Positions 35,891 through 45,276 of a stretch of 64,000 nt of DNA are shown piece by piece (the stretch's first letter is position 1; each line of letters begins with the position of its first letter). The translations under genes were made by a program, and so were the position numbers. The stretch is taken from positions 3,146,001-3,210,000 of the forward strand of contig NZ_JARKIN010000001.1 of NCBI RefSeq assembly GCF_029351045.1, given 5' to 3'. This stretch comes from Streptomyces sp. WMMB303. Its GTDB lineage: Bacteria > Actinomycetota > Actinomycetes > Streptomycetales > Streptomycetaceae. The notes below the pieces were generated by a model that worked only from the letters and a program-made list of their open reading frames with translations, had not been told where the DNA came from and did not search any database.

Positions 35891-36601
35891 ATGCCCATCG
35901 CGAATGACCTGCGCAAGACCCTCACCGACCCGACACCCCTCTATGCCGCCGCGGGCGTCGTCGACAAGCTCCGCGAGGAGGCACCGCAAGCCCTCGCCGC
36001 GGTCCGCGAGACGGACCCCAAGGAGGTGCAGGCGCGGCTCACCCAGCAGGCCAAGGAGACCCAGGTCAAGGTGAGCGAGACCCTCGGCGGGCTGGACACC
36101 GACATCAAGAAGCTGCGCGAGCAGGCCCAGCACTTGGCACTGCAGGGAGTCGGCGTCGCTGCCGAGTACGCGGTCAAGGCGCGGGAGACGTACGACGAGC
36201 TGGCCGTGCGCGGTCGCGAGGCCGTGAAGAACTGGCGCGGCGAGAGCGGCGACGACACCCCCGAGGTGACCGTCGAGCGCGAGCCGGCCCAGGCTGTCAA
36301 GATCGCCGAGCCGCCGGCCGAGGAAACCGCCGAGGGAACCTCCGGAGCCGCTCCGCGCGGCACCTCCGCCGGCTCCACGAGCGGCACCCGCGGCAGCACC
36401 GGCTCCGCCCCCTCCGACAAGAGCGCGGGCAAGAGCACGACCGCGAAGAGCACCGGGACCACGGCGTCGAAGAGCACCACGGGCAGCGGCAGCGCCAAGT
36501 CCGCCTCCGGCTCTGCCGCCTCCTCCGGCGCCAAGAAGACCGGCACGACCCGCTCCACCACCTCCGGCGCCCGGAAGTCGGCTCCGAAGTCCGACTCCTG
36601 A
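35891..36601 (+). CDS. HbhA-like helical protein with low-complexity tail
   Basis: A 236-aa protein. The N-terminal about 120 residues form a helical/coiled-coil domain (PIANDLRKTLTDPTPLYAAA, AGVVDKLREEAPQALAAVRE, KETQVKVSETLGGLDTDIKK). The C-terminal half is Ser/Thr/Ala/Lys-rich (SAGKSTTAKSTGTTASKSTT), unlike the Lys/Ala/Pro heparin-binding tail of mycobacterial HbhA. HbhA in mycobacteria is an adhesin and is linked to intracellular lipid bodies; the role in a streptomycete is unknown. ATG 35891, 115 bp after the XRE gene. Confidence 0.82.
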   Translation: MPIANDLRKTLTDPTPLYAAAGVVDKLREEAPQALAAVRETDPKEVQARLTQQAKETQVKVSETLGGLDTDIKKLREQAQHLALQGVGVAAEYAVKARETYDELAVRGREAVKNWRGESGDDTPEVTVEREPAQAVKIAEPPAEETAEGTSGAAPRGTSAGSTSGTRGSTGSAPSDKSAGKSTTAKSTGTTASKSTTGSGSAKSASGSAASSGAKKTGTTRSTTSGARKSAPKSDS

Positions 36602-36780
36602 GCGGCCCGCGAGCGCCGCGGAGCGGGCCGGGCACCGTACGCGGTCCCGGCCCGCTCCGCGAGCGCTGCGGTACGGTTGCGGCAAGCCCTTCGAGTCCTC
36701 CGCCATCCCTCCGAGCCACGTGACCACCGCGACGACTGCGACCGAGGCGACCGAGCAAGGCACCGACACCGACCGGGAGT

Positions 36781-37134
36781 GTGAGCACCATGCTGTTCGC
36801 GGGCTTTCAGGCCACTGTCTTCGGGCTGATCAGCATTGTGCTGCTCGCCCTGGCGGTGTTCACCTTCGTGGACGCCGCCTTCCGGCGCGAGGACGCCTTC
36901 CGGGCCGCGGACAAGCAGAACAAGCAGTTCTGGCTGATCATCCTGGGGATCGCCGTCCTGGTGAACCTCGTGGTGCAGATGTTCCTGCTGCAGATCATCG
37001 GACTGATCGCCACGATCGTCTACATGGTCGACGCCCGCCCGGCGCTCAAGCAGGTCATGGGCAACGGCCGGGACCGCCGCCCGCGCGGCGGCAGCAGCAG
37101 CGACGGCCCGTACGGGCCGTTCAACGGCAGGTGA
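36781..37134 (+). CDS. DUF2516 membrane protein
   Basis: A 117-aa protein with two to three TM segments (FGLISIVLLALAVFTFVDAA, FWLIILGIAVLVNLVVQMFL, IGLIATIVYMVDARPALKQV) and a Gly/Ser/Arg-rich tail. It matches DUF2516 (Rv0476 in M. tuberculosis). GTG 36781 is taken as start; ATG 36790 is possible. Follows the HbhA-like gene by about 180 bp. Function unknown. Confidence 0.85.
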   Translation: MSTMLFAGFQATVFGLISIVLLALAVFTFVDAAFRREDAFRAADKQNKQFWLIILGIAVLVNLVVQMFLLQIIGLIATIVYMVDARPALKQVMGNGRDRRPRGGSSSDGPYGPFNGR

Positions 37135-37328
37135 CCGCTCGCGGCTCACTCTCCTGCGACGGCCGCCGACGCGCCGTGCGGTGACGTGCGGTGACGTGCG
37201 GAACCCTGAGGGAATCCTGAGCACGGTCGCCGGGAGCCCGGGGGAACGCTCCCGGCGGGAGCCCGGCAGGGCGCCGGAGCACGATCCGGCCGCGGAGCCC
37301 GGGACGCCACGTCTGACGGGCCGGGCCG

Positions 37329-38870
37329 CTATGCCTGAAGGCCCCGGTCCAGCAGCAGCACGGCCACGTCGTCCGTGAGCTCCCCGCCGTTGAGCCGGCG
37401 CACCTCGTCCATCGTCCCGTCGAGCAGCCGCTCGCCCTGCGCGCCCTCGGCCATCCGCCGGGCCACGATGTCGAGCATCCCCTGCTGGCCGAGCCGCTCC
37501 CGGCTCGGCCCGGTGCCCTCGGCCGAGCCGGCCCCGGCGCGGGGCTCCTCCGCGCGGCCGCCGTGCACCCGGCCCTCGATCAGCCCGTCCGTGTACATCA
37601 TCAGACTCCAGGAACGGCCCAGTCGGACCTGGCGGCGCGGCCAGCGTGCGTGACGCAGCAGTCCCAGCGCGGGACCGTTCTCCCCTTCGGGCAGCAGCCA
37701 GGGCGCAGCCCCCGCGTCGGCTCCGGCGAACAGCGGCGAAGGGTGCCCGGCCAGGCAGACGCCCGCGCTGCGGCCGTCTGCCGCGATGTCGACGGTGCAC
37801 AGCGTCGCAAAGATCTCCTCGCTGCTCCGCTCGTTCTCCAGCACCTTCTGCAGGGTGCTCAGCAGCGCGTCCCCGCACAGTCCGGCGAAGGTCAGGGCGC
37901 GCCAGGCGATCCGCAGCTCGACGCCGAGCGCCGCCTCGTCGGGCCCGTGGCCGCACACGTCGCCGATCATCGCGTGGACCACGCCGTCCGGGGTGCGGAC
38001 CGTGTCGTAGAAATCGCCCCCCAGCAGCGCTCGGGAGCGGCCGGGCCGGTACCTGGCGGCGAACCGGAGGTCGCTGCCCTCCAGCAGCGGCCGGGGCAGC
38101 AGCCCGCGCTCCAGCCGGGCGTTCTCCTGGGCCCGCAGCCGGCTCTCGGTGAGCTGGCGCTGGGCCAGGTCGGCACGCTTGCGCTCCACGGCGTAGCGGA
38201 CGGCGCGCATCAGCAGCCTGCCGTCCAGCTCGTCACGGAAGAGGTAGTCCTGGGCGCCGACCCGGACGGCCTCGGCAGCCCGCTCCGCGTCACTGCCGTC
38301 GGTGAGCGCCAGGACGGCGTGCCGCGGGGCCATCCGCAGGACCCGGTGCAGGATGTGCAGCTCGTCGGAGTCCGGAGCCGGTCCGGCACCGGAAAGGGAC
38401 GAGGCTCCCGAATTCTGCGCTCCGGACACGTGGGCCCCGGACGCGAGGGCTCCGGACGCGGACGCGCCGGGTTCGGCGGCGGCACCGGCCTCCGCCGAGG
38501 CGCCTCCCGCTCCCGCGTCTCCCGGGGCACCGGACGTCGGCCCGGGCGCGGTCTGCGTCGCCTCGGCCGCGGGTCCCTCGAACGGGGCCTCCTCGGCCTG
38601 CCCGCGAAGCTCGCACGGCAGTGCGAGATCCAGCAGGATGCAGTGGACGTCGTCGGTGAGCAGCCGTGCGGCCTCGGTGAGGTTGCGGGCGGTACGGACC
38701 CGCACGGGCCGACCGTAGGCGTCGAGCATGCGGGGCACGCTCAGCGCACCGGTCGGATCGTCCTCGACGACCAGCAGGGTCAGGCTGCTGCCGGGTCCCT
38801 GCGCAGCCTGCCGGGCCGACGCGTCGGCGGCCTGTGCCAGCGCCCCGGCCTGGGGCGCGCTTACGGGCAT
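37329..38870 (-). CDS. PP2C-type (SpoIIE) phosphatase with interrupted receiver domain
   Basis: A 513-aa signalling protein. The N-terminal response-regulator receiver starts LTLLVVEDDPTGALSVPRML and has the acceptor Asp in HCILLDLALP. It is then broken by about 85 low-complexity residues (SGALASGAHVSGAQNSGASS) before resuming at HILHRVLRMAPRHAVLALTD and ending VRVGAQDYLFRDE. A linker helix leads to the phosphatase domain: LGGDFYDTVR, IGDVCGHGPDEAALGVELRI, LAGHPSPLFAG, YTDGLIEG, LTDDVAVLLLD. Such proteins usually act on anti-anti-sigma factors. ATG 38868-38870 has GGGAGAGG upstream. Confidence 0.88.
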   Translation of the reverse strand: MPVSAPQAGALAQAADASARQAAQGPGSSLTLLVVEDDPTGALSVPRMLDAYGRPVRVRTARNLTEAARLLTDDVHCILLDLALPCELRGQAEEAPFEGPAAEATQTAPGPTSGAPGDAGAGGASAEAGAAAEPGASASGALASGAHVSGAQNSGASSLSGAGPAPDSDELHILHRVLRMAPRHAVLALTDGSDAERAAEAVRVGAQDYLFRDELDGRLLMRAVRYAVERKRADLAQRQLTESRLRAQENARLERGLLPRPLLEGSDLRFAARYRPGRSRALLGGDFYDTVRTPDGVVHAMIGDVCGHGPDEAALGVELRIAWRALTFAGLCGDALLSTLQKVLENERSSEEIFATLCTVDIAADGRSAGVCLAGHPSPLFAGADAGAAPWLLPEGENGPALGLLRHARWPRRQVRLGRSWSLMMYTDGLIEGRVHGGRAEEPRAGAGSAEGTGPSRERLGQQGMLDIVARRMAEGAQGERLLDGTMDEVRRLNGGELTDDVAVLLLDRGLQA

Positions 38871-39332
38871 GCGGAAAACCTCTCCCTCCCCCGAGGGCGT
38901 GGTGTGCGCCGAGCGGCGGCCACCATGGGTGAGCCCGGAACGGCGCGCGGTGGTGGGGCGCTCGTCATCCCGGGCTGTCGGACAGGACCTTAGCGTCCGC
39001 GTGCGGATGGACGGAATGGCCGACGATAATCCGTCACTGTCATATGCCCGCGCCACAACGGGAATTCACGCCGCTATGGCCCCGTTTCCCCCCGCCCCCG
39101 CATGACCAAGCTCACGCGCTGGAAAACGGGGCGCCGCACCGCCCCACCCGGGATATCCCCGCACGTCCTGCTTTGCGCGATGAACGCCCTTTCACCTGTC
39201 GGACAAAGAGGTTCTTTCACCAGTCGAGAAGGGGTGAAATCCGGACAGGACACCCTTCACCGGCCGAAGAGCCGACGAGCGCCGACGAGCGCCGACCGAG
39301 GAGAGCCCTGCCCGAACGGACAGGACCCTTGA
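38871..39332. other. Intergenic region with TTTCACC repeats, no gene seen
   Basis: About 460 bp upstream of the phosphatase gene. It contains TTTCACC at 39190 and 39215, a perfect inverted pair TTTCACC (39215-39221) and GGTGAAA (39233-39239), CTTCACCGG near 39255, and a short tandem GCCGACGAGC run near 39,270-39,297. These may be regulator sites of the phosphatase gene. No supportable coding frame. Confidence 0.5.
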
Positions 39333-40451
39333 CTACTTGTCCGGACGGACGACACCCAGGATCGGCATGCTGCCCGCGCCCTCGATGGTGATCTGCCGGC
39401 CGGTGCGCGGGGCGTGCAGCAGCGCGCCGTCGCCGACGTAGATCCCCACGTGACTGGCGTCCTTCTTGTAGATGATCAGATCACCGGGCCGCATCTTCCG
39501 GATCGGGACGTGCGGCAACTGCTTCCACTGTTCCTGCGAGGTACGCGGGATCCGCACCCCCGCCGCCTCCCAGGCCCGCATCGTCAGTCCGGAGCAGTCG
39601 AAGGTGTCGGGGCCCTCGGCACCCCACACGTAATCCTTGCCCAGCTGCTTGGTGGCCCATTCGATGGCGCGCCGGCCGGCCGGGGACGCCTTGCCGTCGA
39701 GCCCCTTCAGCACGCCCGACCCGATCCACTCGGCCTGCCGCGCCCTGGCCGCCTCGTCCTGCAACTCACGCAGCCGCTCCCGCTCCTCCTTCTTCAGGCC
39801 GGACTCGATCTTCTCGGCCTGCTTCAACTGCGCGGTGATCTTCTTCTTGGCGGCAGCCTTCTTCTTGCGGTTCCGCTCCAGCTTCCTCCACTCGTCGGTG
39901 GCGTCGGCCGAGTATCCGCGAAGCCGAGCCCGGGTCCTGGTCAGGGAGCCGAGGAGCCCGCGTGTGGCGTGCTGCCCCTTGCGGGCCAGGGAGACGCCCC
40001 GCAGGAACTTCTCCGGGTCGTCGCCGAGCATCAGCGTGGCGGCGTCCGGCATGCCGCCGTTGCGGTACTGCGCCCGGGCCATGGCGCCGGCCGACTTGTT
40101 GAGTTCGTCCAGTTCGCCCTGGGTGGTCTCGATGCGCTGGGACAGCTTGGCGACGTGCTTCCGCTGCTTGTCGACGGCGGCCTCGGCCGCGTTGTAGGCG
40201 TCCGTCGCCGAGCCGGCCTTGTCGTGCAGCTTCTCGATCTGCTTGCGGATCTGCTCGAGGGTCGGTTTGCCGGTGCCGCCCGGCTCGTCGGCCCCGGCCC
40301 GGGAACCGGCCCGGGTGCCGCCGGGGTCCGGCTTCCCCGGCGCGGCGTACGCGGCACCCGGAGCGAGTCCGGCCAGCAGTGCCATGGTGCAGGCCGCCAC
40401 GAGCCCGTACCGGACGGACGGGAGGGTCGAGCTGGTCTGCGGCCGTGTCAC
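39333..40451 (-). CDS. Secreted NlpC/P60 peptidoglycan endopeptidase
   Basis: A 372-aa cell-wall hydrolase. The signal peptide (YGLVAACTMALLAGLAPGAAYA, cleaved before APGKP) was used to choose GTG 40451, with AGGGGGTGG upstream; GTG 40460 is an alternative. A long coiled coil follows (QIRKQIEKLHDKAGSATDAY, then AQLKQAEKIESGLKKEERER). The C-terminal NlpC/P60 domain has the catalytic Cys in DTFDCSGLTMRAWEAAG and His in ASHVGIYVGDGALLHAP. It cleaves D-Glu-diamino acid bonds in peptide stems. No riboswitch-like structure was recognised upstream. Confidence 0.88.
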   Translation of the reverse strand: MTRPQTSSTLPSVRYGLVAACTMALLAGLAPGAAYAAPGKPDPGGTRAGSRAGADEPGGTGKPTLEQIRKQIEKLHDKAGSATDAYNAAEAAVDKQRKHVAKLSQRIETTQGELDELNKSAGAMARAQYRNGGMPDAATLMLGDDPEKFLRGVSLARKGQHATRGLLGSLTRTRARLRGYSADATDEWRKLERNRKKKAAAKKKITAQLKQAEKIESGLKKEERERLRELQDEAARARQAEWIGSGVLKGLDGKASPAGRRAIEWATKQLGKDYVWGAEGPDTFDCSGLTMRAWEAAGVRIPRTSQEQWKQLPHVPIRKMRPGDLIIYKKDASHVGIYVGDGALLHAPRTGRQITIEGAGSMPILGVVRPDK

Positions 40452-40602
40452 CCGGGCCACCCCCTGAATGTGGTCAACTTTGGCCGACGCAGCGTGATAG
40501 TGCCATGCCCGGCCGGAAGAGAACAGAGGAATGTACTGACGAGTATCCACAGGCGCGGCCGCGGAGCGGACCTCTTGGAGGGGCACCGGGCTGACCGCCG
40601 AG

Positions 40603-40657
40603 GTTCACTCGGCGTTCACTCAGCTCCGTCGGCCGCTTCACCTGATCTGTCTAATTT
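40603..40657 (+). promoter_or_regulatory. PHO boxes and promoter of pstS
   Basis: Two consecutive 11-bp direct repeats, GTTCACTCGGC (40603-40613) and GTTCACTCAGC (40614-40624), then a looser GCTTCACCTGA (from 40635). This is the Streptomyces PhoP-binding arrangement (consensus GTTCACC-type). TAATTT at 40652-40657 could be the -10. It implies induction of the pst operon under phosphate limitation. Confidence 0.85.
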
Positions 40658-40767
40658 CGGCCTTACCAAGCGCGCGGCACAGCCTGGATCAGGAACCGCG
40701 CCCCGTAGCCAGAGACCCGACGGCCGGCCGGCCGTCGCTCCCGGGCCCAGGAAGGAACTGAACGAAA

Positions 40768-41892
40768 GTGAAGCTTCAGCGCACACTCCGGCTCCGCACC
40801 GCCGCCGTCGGCGCCCTCACGGTCTGTGGCGCCCTGGCCCTGAGCGCCTGCGGCTCGGACGACAACTCCGGCGGCTCCGGCAGCGACACGACGAAGGCGG
40901 CCAGCAAGATCAAGTGCGAGGGTGAGGGCAACCTCCTCGCCTCCGGCTCCAGCGCCCAGAAGAACGCCATGGACATCTGGACGCAGACCTACCAGTCCGC
41001 CTGCGGCAACACTCAGATCAACTACAAGCCCACCGGATCCGGCGCGGGCATCCAGGAGTTCCTGCAGGGCAAGACGGCCTTCGCGGGCTCCGACTCGGCG
41101 CTCAAGCCGGACGAGGTCGCCAAGTCCAAGAAGGTCTGCAAGGGCGGCCAGGGCATCGATCTGCCGATGGTCGGCGGCCCGATCGCGGTCACCTACCACC
41201 TGGAAGGCGTCGACGGCCTGGTGCTGGACGCGGACACGCTGGCCAAGATCTTCGACTCGAAGATCACCAAGTGGAACGACCCCGCGATCAAGAAGCTCAA
41301 CCCGGACGCGAAGCTCCCCGGCAAGAAGATCCAGGCCTTCCACCGGTCCGACGAGTCGGGCACCACGGACAACTTCACCAAGTACCTCAACACCGCCGCA
41401 CCCTCCTCCTGGAAGCACGAGCCGGAGAAGGCCTGGGCGGGCAAGGGCGGCCAGGGCGCCGACGGCTCCTCCGGCATCGCCACCAACGTCAAGCAGAACG
41501 ACGGCTCCATCGGCTACGCGGAGCTCTCCTACGCCACCGGCAACGACCTGGACACGGTCAAGCTGGACACCGGTGCCGCGGAGCCCGTCGACGCCACCGC
41601 GGACAACGCCTCCAAGGCCATCGCGGACGCCAAGGTCGTGGGCCAGGGCAAGGACCTCTCCCTGGAGCTGAACTACAAGACCGAGTCCGAGGGTGCCTAC
41701 CCGATCGTCCTGGTGACGTACGAGATCGCCTGCGACAAGGGCAACAAGAAGGAGTCGCTGGACGCGACGAAGTCCTTCCTCAAGTACACCGCGAGCGAGG
41801 ACGGCCAGAAGGCCCTCAAGGAGAAGGGCTACGCCCCGATCCCCGACGAGATCATCACCAAGGTCCGTTCGACCATCGACGGCCTGAGCTGA
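40768..41892 (+). CDS. pstS: Phosphate-binding lipoprotein PstS
   Basis: High-affinity phosphate-binding component of the Pst ABC transporter, 374 aa. Signal peptide with lipobox LALSACG. Phosphate-site loops: ASGSSAQKNAMDIW, TGSGAGIQEFLQGKTAFAGS, RSDESGTTDNFTKYL. The C-terminal YPIVLVTYEIACDKGNKKES is typical. RBS AAGGAA. It follows PHO boxes by about 110 bp and leads pstCAB, 207 bp further on. Confidence 0.95.
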   Translation: MKLQRTLRLRTAAVGALTVCGALALSACGSDDNSGGSGSDTTKAASKIKCEGEGNLLASGSSAQKNAMDIWTQTYQSACGNTQINYKPTGSGAGIQEFLQGKTAFAGSDSALKPDEVAKSKKVCKGGQGIDLPMVGGPIAVTYHLEGVDGLVLDADTLAKIFDSKITKWNDPAIKKLNPDAKLPGKKIQAFHRSDESGTTDNFTKYLNTAAPSSWKHEPEKAWAGKGGQGADGSSGIATNVKQNDGSIGYAELSYATGNDLDTVKLDTGAAEPVDATADNASKAIADAKVVGQGKDLSLELNYKTESEGAYPIVLVTYEIACDKGNKKESLDATKSFLKYTASEDGQKALKEKGYAPIPDEIITKVRSTIDGLS

Positions 41893-42099
41893 GCAGACCC
41901 CGCCGCCACGGCGGGACCCCGACGGCGTGGACCGGCGGTGCCCAGCGCACCGCCGTCCACTCCACCACGCAAACCCGCGCCCTGAATATCACGAAAGTCC
42001 CGATCACCGGGGTGCGAACGATCCGGTGCACCGCCAAGGGGCCGCGTCGCGGAGCCATACCGCGCGCACAGCGGCCCGCACCGTCAGACCGGAGAGATC

Positions 42100-43068
42100 A
42101 TGGCTACCGAAACCCCTCCCGCGACAGCGGCCTCCGCGAAGGGCGCCACTCGCAAGGGTGACCGAATATTCCTCGGGCTCTCCCGGGGATCCGGGATCAC
42201 CCTTCTGGCGATCATGGCCGCGATCGCCGTCTTCCTGACCTGGCGGGCAGCGCTCGCCATCGGCGCCGACGAGGCCAACTTCCTCACCAGCTTCGAGTGG
42301 GACGCCAATGCGGACCCGCCCCGCTTCGGCATCGCCGTCCTCGCGTTCGGCACCGTCGTCAGCTCCCTCCTCGCGATGGTGCTCGCGGTGCCGGTGGCCG
42401 TCGGCATCGCCCTGTTCATCTCGCACTACGCGCCGCGCAAGCTGGCGGCGCCGCTCGGCTACGTCATCGACCTGCTGGCCGCCGTCCCCTCGATCGTGTA
42501 CGGCCTGTGGGGTGCGCTCTTCCTCGTTCCGCACCTGACCGGCCTCTACACCTGGCTGGACACCTACCTCGGCTGGACCGGGCTCTTCACCTACCACGGC
42601 GGCGCCGCCCGCTCCCTCTTCACGGTCGGCATCCTGCTCGCGATCATGATTCTGCCGATCGTCACCAACGTCTCCCGCGAGGTCTTCCGGCAGTCGCCGA
42701 AGATGCAGGAGGAGGCGGCCCTCGCACTGGGCGCCACCCGGTGGGAGGTCATCCGCATGTCGGTGCTGCCCTTCGGCCGCTCCGGCATCATCAGCGCCTC
42801 CATGCTGGGCCTCGGCCGGGCGCTGGGCGAGACGATGGCCGTCGCCACGGTCCTCTCCCCCAGCTTCCTGATCAAGGCCAGCCTGCTGGAGCCCGGCGGC
42901 GGCACCTTCGCGCAGAACATCGCCGCCGGCTTCAAGGAGGCCGGTTCCACGGGCCGGGACGCACTGATCGCCTCCGGCCTGGTCCTCTTCATCATCACCC
43001 TGCTGGTCAACGGTGCGGCCCGGCTGATCATCGCGCGCCGCAAGGAGTACTCGGGAGCGAACGCATGA
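42100..43068 (+). CDS. pstC: Phosphate ABC transporter permease PstC
   Basis: Inner-membrane permease, 322 aa, six TM segments. ABC permease (EAA) loop: EEAALALGATRWEVIRMSVL. Other family parts: FGIAVLAFGTVVSSLLAMVL, AAVPSIVYGLWGALFLVP, GLGRALGETMAVATVL. Its stop overlaps the pstA start (ATGA). Confidence 0.95.
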   Translation: MATETPPATAASAKGATRKGDRIFLGLSRGSGITLLAIMAAIAVFLTWRAALAIGADEANFLTSFEWDANADPPRFGIAVLAFGTVVSSLLAMVLAVPVAVGIALFISHYAPRKLAAPLGYVIDLLAAVPSIVYGLWGALFLVPHLTGLYTWLDTYLGWTGLFTYHGGAARSLFTVGILLAIMILPIVTNVSREVFRQSPKMQEEAALALGATRWEVIRMSVLPFGRSGIISASMLGLGRALGETMAVATVLSPSFLIKASLLEPGGGTFAQNIAAGFKEAGSTGRDALIASGLVLFIITLLVNGAARLIIARRKEYSGANA

Positions 43069-44138
43069 GCCGGACCGCTGTGGCCGACGCCCCCGTCGAC
43101 AGGGCGGCACCGCCGGTGAGCACCCTGCGGCAGCCGCGGCTGCCACGCTGGGCGCCGCTCGGCCTGGCCGCCGTCGCCGCCGTGCTCGGCATCGGAATCG
43201 GACTGGTGGGCGGACTGGACAGCCGCCTGCAGTGGGGACTGATCGCCGCCGTCCTCTACCTCGGCCTCACCGCGGTGCTCGCGGGCACCGTGGAGGGGAC
43301 CAGGCAGGCCAAGGACCGGCTGGCGTCCAGCCTCATCTGGGTCTGCTTCCTGCTGGCCGTCGTCCCGCTGGCCTCCCTGCTGTGGGAGACCCTCGTCCGC
43401 GGCGCGAAGGTCCTGGACGGCTACTTCCTGACCCACTCCATGAGCGGAGTGATCACACTGGAGCCGGGCGGCGGCGTCTACCACGCCCTGATCGGCACCC
43501 TGGAGCAGGTCGGCCTGGCCACCGTGATCTCGGCGCCGCTCGGGCTGCTGACCGCGGTCTACCTGGTCGAGTACGGCACCGGCAGGCTGGCCAAGGCCAT
43601 CACCTTCTTCGTGGACGTCATGACCGGCATCCCCTCGATCGTCGCCGGTCTGTTCATCCTCTCGTTCTGGATCATCATTCTCGACTTCGGCTACTCCGGC
43701 TTCGCGGGCGCCATGGCGCTGGCGATCCTGATGATGCCGATCGTCGTGCGCTCGACGGAGGAGATGCTCAAGCTCGTCCCCAACGAGCTGCGCGAGGCGT
43801 CGCTGGCGCTGGGCGTACCGAAGTGGAAGACGATCATCAAGGTCGTGCTGCCGACCGCGATCGGCGGCATCACCACCGGCATCATGCTCGCCGTCGCGCG
43901 CATCGCCGGTGAGTCGGCCCCGATCCTGCTGCTGGTCTTCGGCTCCGCCGAGATCAACAACAACCCCTTCGACGGCGCGCAGTCCTCGCTCCCGTACTTC
44001 ATCTACGAGCAGTGGGCCCTCGGCAACGAGGCGTCCTACGACCGCGCCTGGGCAGCCGCCCTCGTCCTGATCGCCTTCGTGATGATCCTCAACCTGGTCG
44101 CCCGCGGCATCGCCCGCTGGAAGGCCCCCAAGCACTAA
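43065..44138 (+). CDS. pstA: Phosphate ABC transporter permease PstA
   Basis: Second permease, 357 aa. ATG 43065 gives a start that overlaps pstC by 4 bp. Extra N-terminal TM segments ([20 protein letters not shown]) precede the permease domain: [37 protein letters not shown], and EAA loop [20 protein letters not shown]. Partner of PstC in the membrane channel. Confidence 0.95.
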   Translation: MSRTAVADAPVDRAAPPVSTLRQPRLPRWAPLGLAAVAAVLGIGIGLVGGLDSRLQWGLIAAVLYLGLTAVLAGTVEGTRQAKDRLASSLIWVCFLLAVVPLASLLWETLVRGAKVLDGYFLTHSMSGVITLEPGGGVYHALIGTLEQVGLATVISAPLGLLTAVYLVEYGTGRLAKAITFFVDVMTGIPSIVAGLFILSFWIIILDFGYSGFAGAMALAILMMPIVVRSTEEMLKLVPNELREASLALGVPKWKTIIKVVLPTAIGGITTGIMLAVARIAGESAPILLLVFGSAEINNNPFDGAQSSLPYFIYEQWALGNEASYDRAWAAALVLIAFVMILNLVARGIARWKAPKH

Positions 44139-44151
44139 GAGAGTGATTTCC

Positions 44152-44928
44152 ATGGCCAAGCGCATCGACGTCAGCGGCCTCTCCGCCTACTACGGCAGCT
44201 TCCGCGCCATCGACGACATCTCCATGACCGTGGAGCCCCGCTCCGTGACGGCCTTCATCGGCCCCTCCGGCTGCGGCAAGTCCACCTTTCTGCGCACCCT
44301 CAACCGGATGCACGAGGTCACCAACGGCGGCCGCGTCGAGGGGAAGGTGATGCTGGACGACGAGGACCTGTACGGCGCGGGCGTCGACCCCGTCTCCGTG
44401 CGCCGCACCGTCGGCATGGTCTTCCAGCGGCCCAACCCCTTCCCGACCATGTCGATCTACGAGAACGTCGCGGCGGGACTGCGGCTCAACGGCGACCACC
44501 GCAAGAAGGACCTCGACGAGGTCGTCGAGCGCTCCCTCAAGGGCGCCAACCTGTGGAACGAGGTCAAGGACCGGCTGAACCGTCCCGGTTCGGGCCTCTC
44601 CGGCGGGCAGCAGCAGCGGCTGTGCATCGCCCGGGCCATCGCCGTCGAACCGCAGGTGCTGCTGATGGACGAGCCCTGCTCGGCGCTCGACCCGATCTCC
44701 ACCCTCGCGATCGAGGACCTGATCGGCGAGCTGAAGTCGCGCTTCACCATCGTGATCGTGACGCACAACATGCAGCAGGCGGCGCGCGTTTCCGACCGCA
44801 CCGCCTTCTTCAACCTCGCCGAGGTGGGCGCCCCCGGGAAGCTCGTCGAGATCGACGACACGGAGCGCATCTTCTCCAACCCGACCGTCCAGGCCACCGA
44901 GGACTACATCTCCGGCCGCTTCGGCTGA
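44152..44928 (+). CDS. pstB: Phosphate ABC transporter ATPase PstB
   Basis: Energising ATPase, 258 aa. Walker [21 protein letters not shown]-loop [17 protein letters not shown], signature [19 protein letters not shown], Walker [18 protein letters not shown]-loop [16 protein letters not shown] 44152 is preferred over in-frame GTG 44143, because MAKRIDV matches the family start. No phoU follows; in this cluster the pst set ends here. Confidence 0.95.
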   Translation: MAKRIDVSGLSAYYGSFRAIDDISMTVEPRSVTAFIGPSGCGKSTFLRTLNRMHEVTNGGRVEGKVMLDDEDLYGAGVDPVSVRRTVGMVFQRPNPFPTMSIYENVAAGLRLNGDHRKKDLDEVVERSLKGANLWNEVKDRLNRPGSGLSGGQQQRLCIARAIAVEPQVLLMDEPCSALDPISTLAIEDLIGELKSRFTIVIVTHNMQQAARVSDRTAFFNLAEVGAPGKLVEIDDTERIFSNPTVQATEDYISGRFG

Positions 44929-44954
44929 TCCGGCCGGGCTGGTTCCGGCCGGCT

Positions 44955-44976
44955 CCGGCTGGTGCCTTCCAGCCGG
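44955..44976 (+). terminator. Stem-loop after pstB
   Basis: Perfect 8-bp arms CCGGCTGG and CCAGCCGG with a 6-nt loop, 26 bp past the pstB stop. The next gene is convergent. No T-run. Confidence 0.5.
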
Positions 44977-45243
44977 TTCGGGCGGTCGCTCCCCGGCCGC
45001 TGCGACTGGCCGGCCCGGCCACAGCCGCTCGTCCCACCCGGTCCCGCCGGTCCGGATGGGTCACCGACCGCCCGCGGTGCTGCATGGCGGTGCCACCGCG
45101 GGCCCCTCCGCCCCCGCCCCCGTCCCTTCCCGCTCTGCGGGGAGACGCGGGGGCGGGGGCGGCGCACTCCCCGACGACCGGTGCCGGGCCAGGCGCGGCG
45201 CGCAGGTGCCCAGGCTCGGGCCTCGGGGTCGGACGCTACCGTG

Positions 45244-45276
45244 AGCCGTCAGCCGTCAGCCGTCAGCCGTCAGCCG
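45244..45276. repeat. 7-bp tandem repeat at the pit stop codon
   Basis: AGCCGTC repeated four times plus AGCCG. It overlaps the last codons and stop of the pit gene on the minus strand. Confidence 0.85.

Noticed and set aside
40452..40602. A c-di-AMP (ydaO) riboswitch before the NlpC/P60 gene
   Set aside because: Streptomycete wall-hydrolase genes often have one, but I could not find its conserved core in this stretch.
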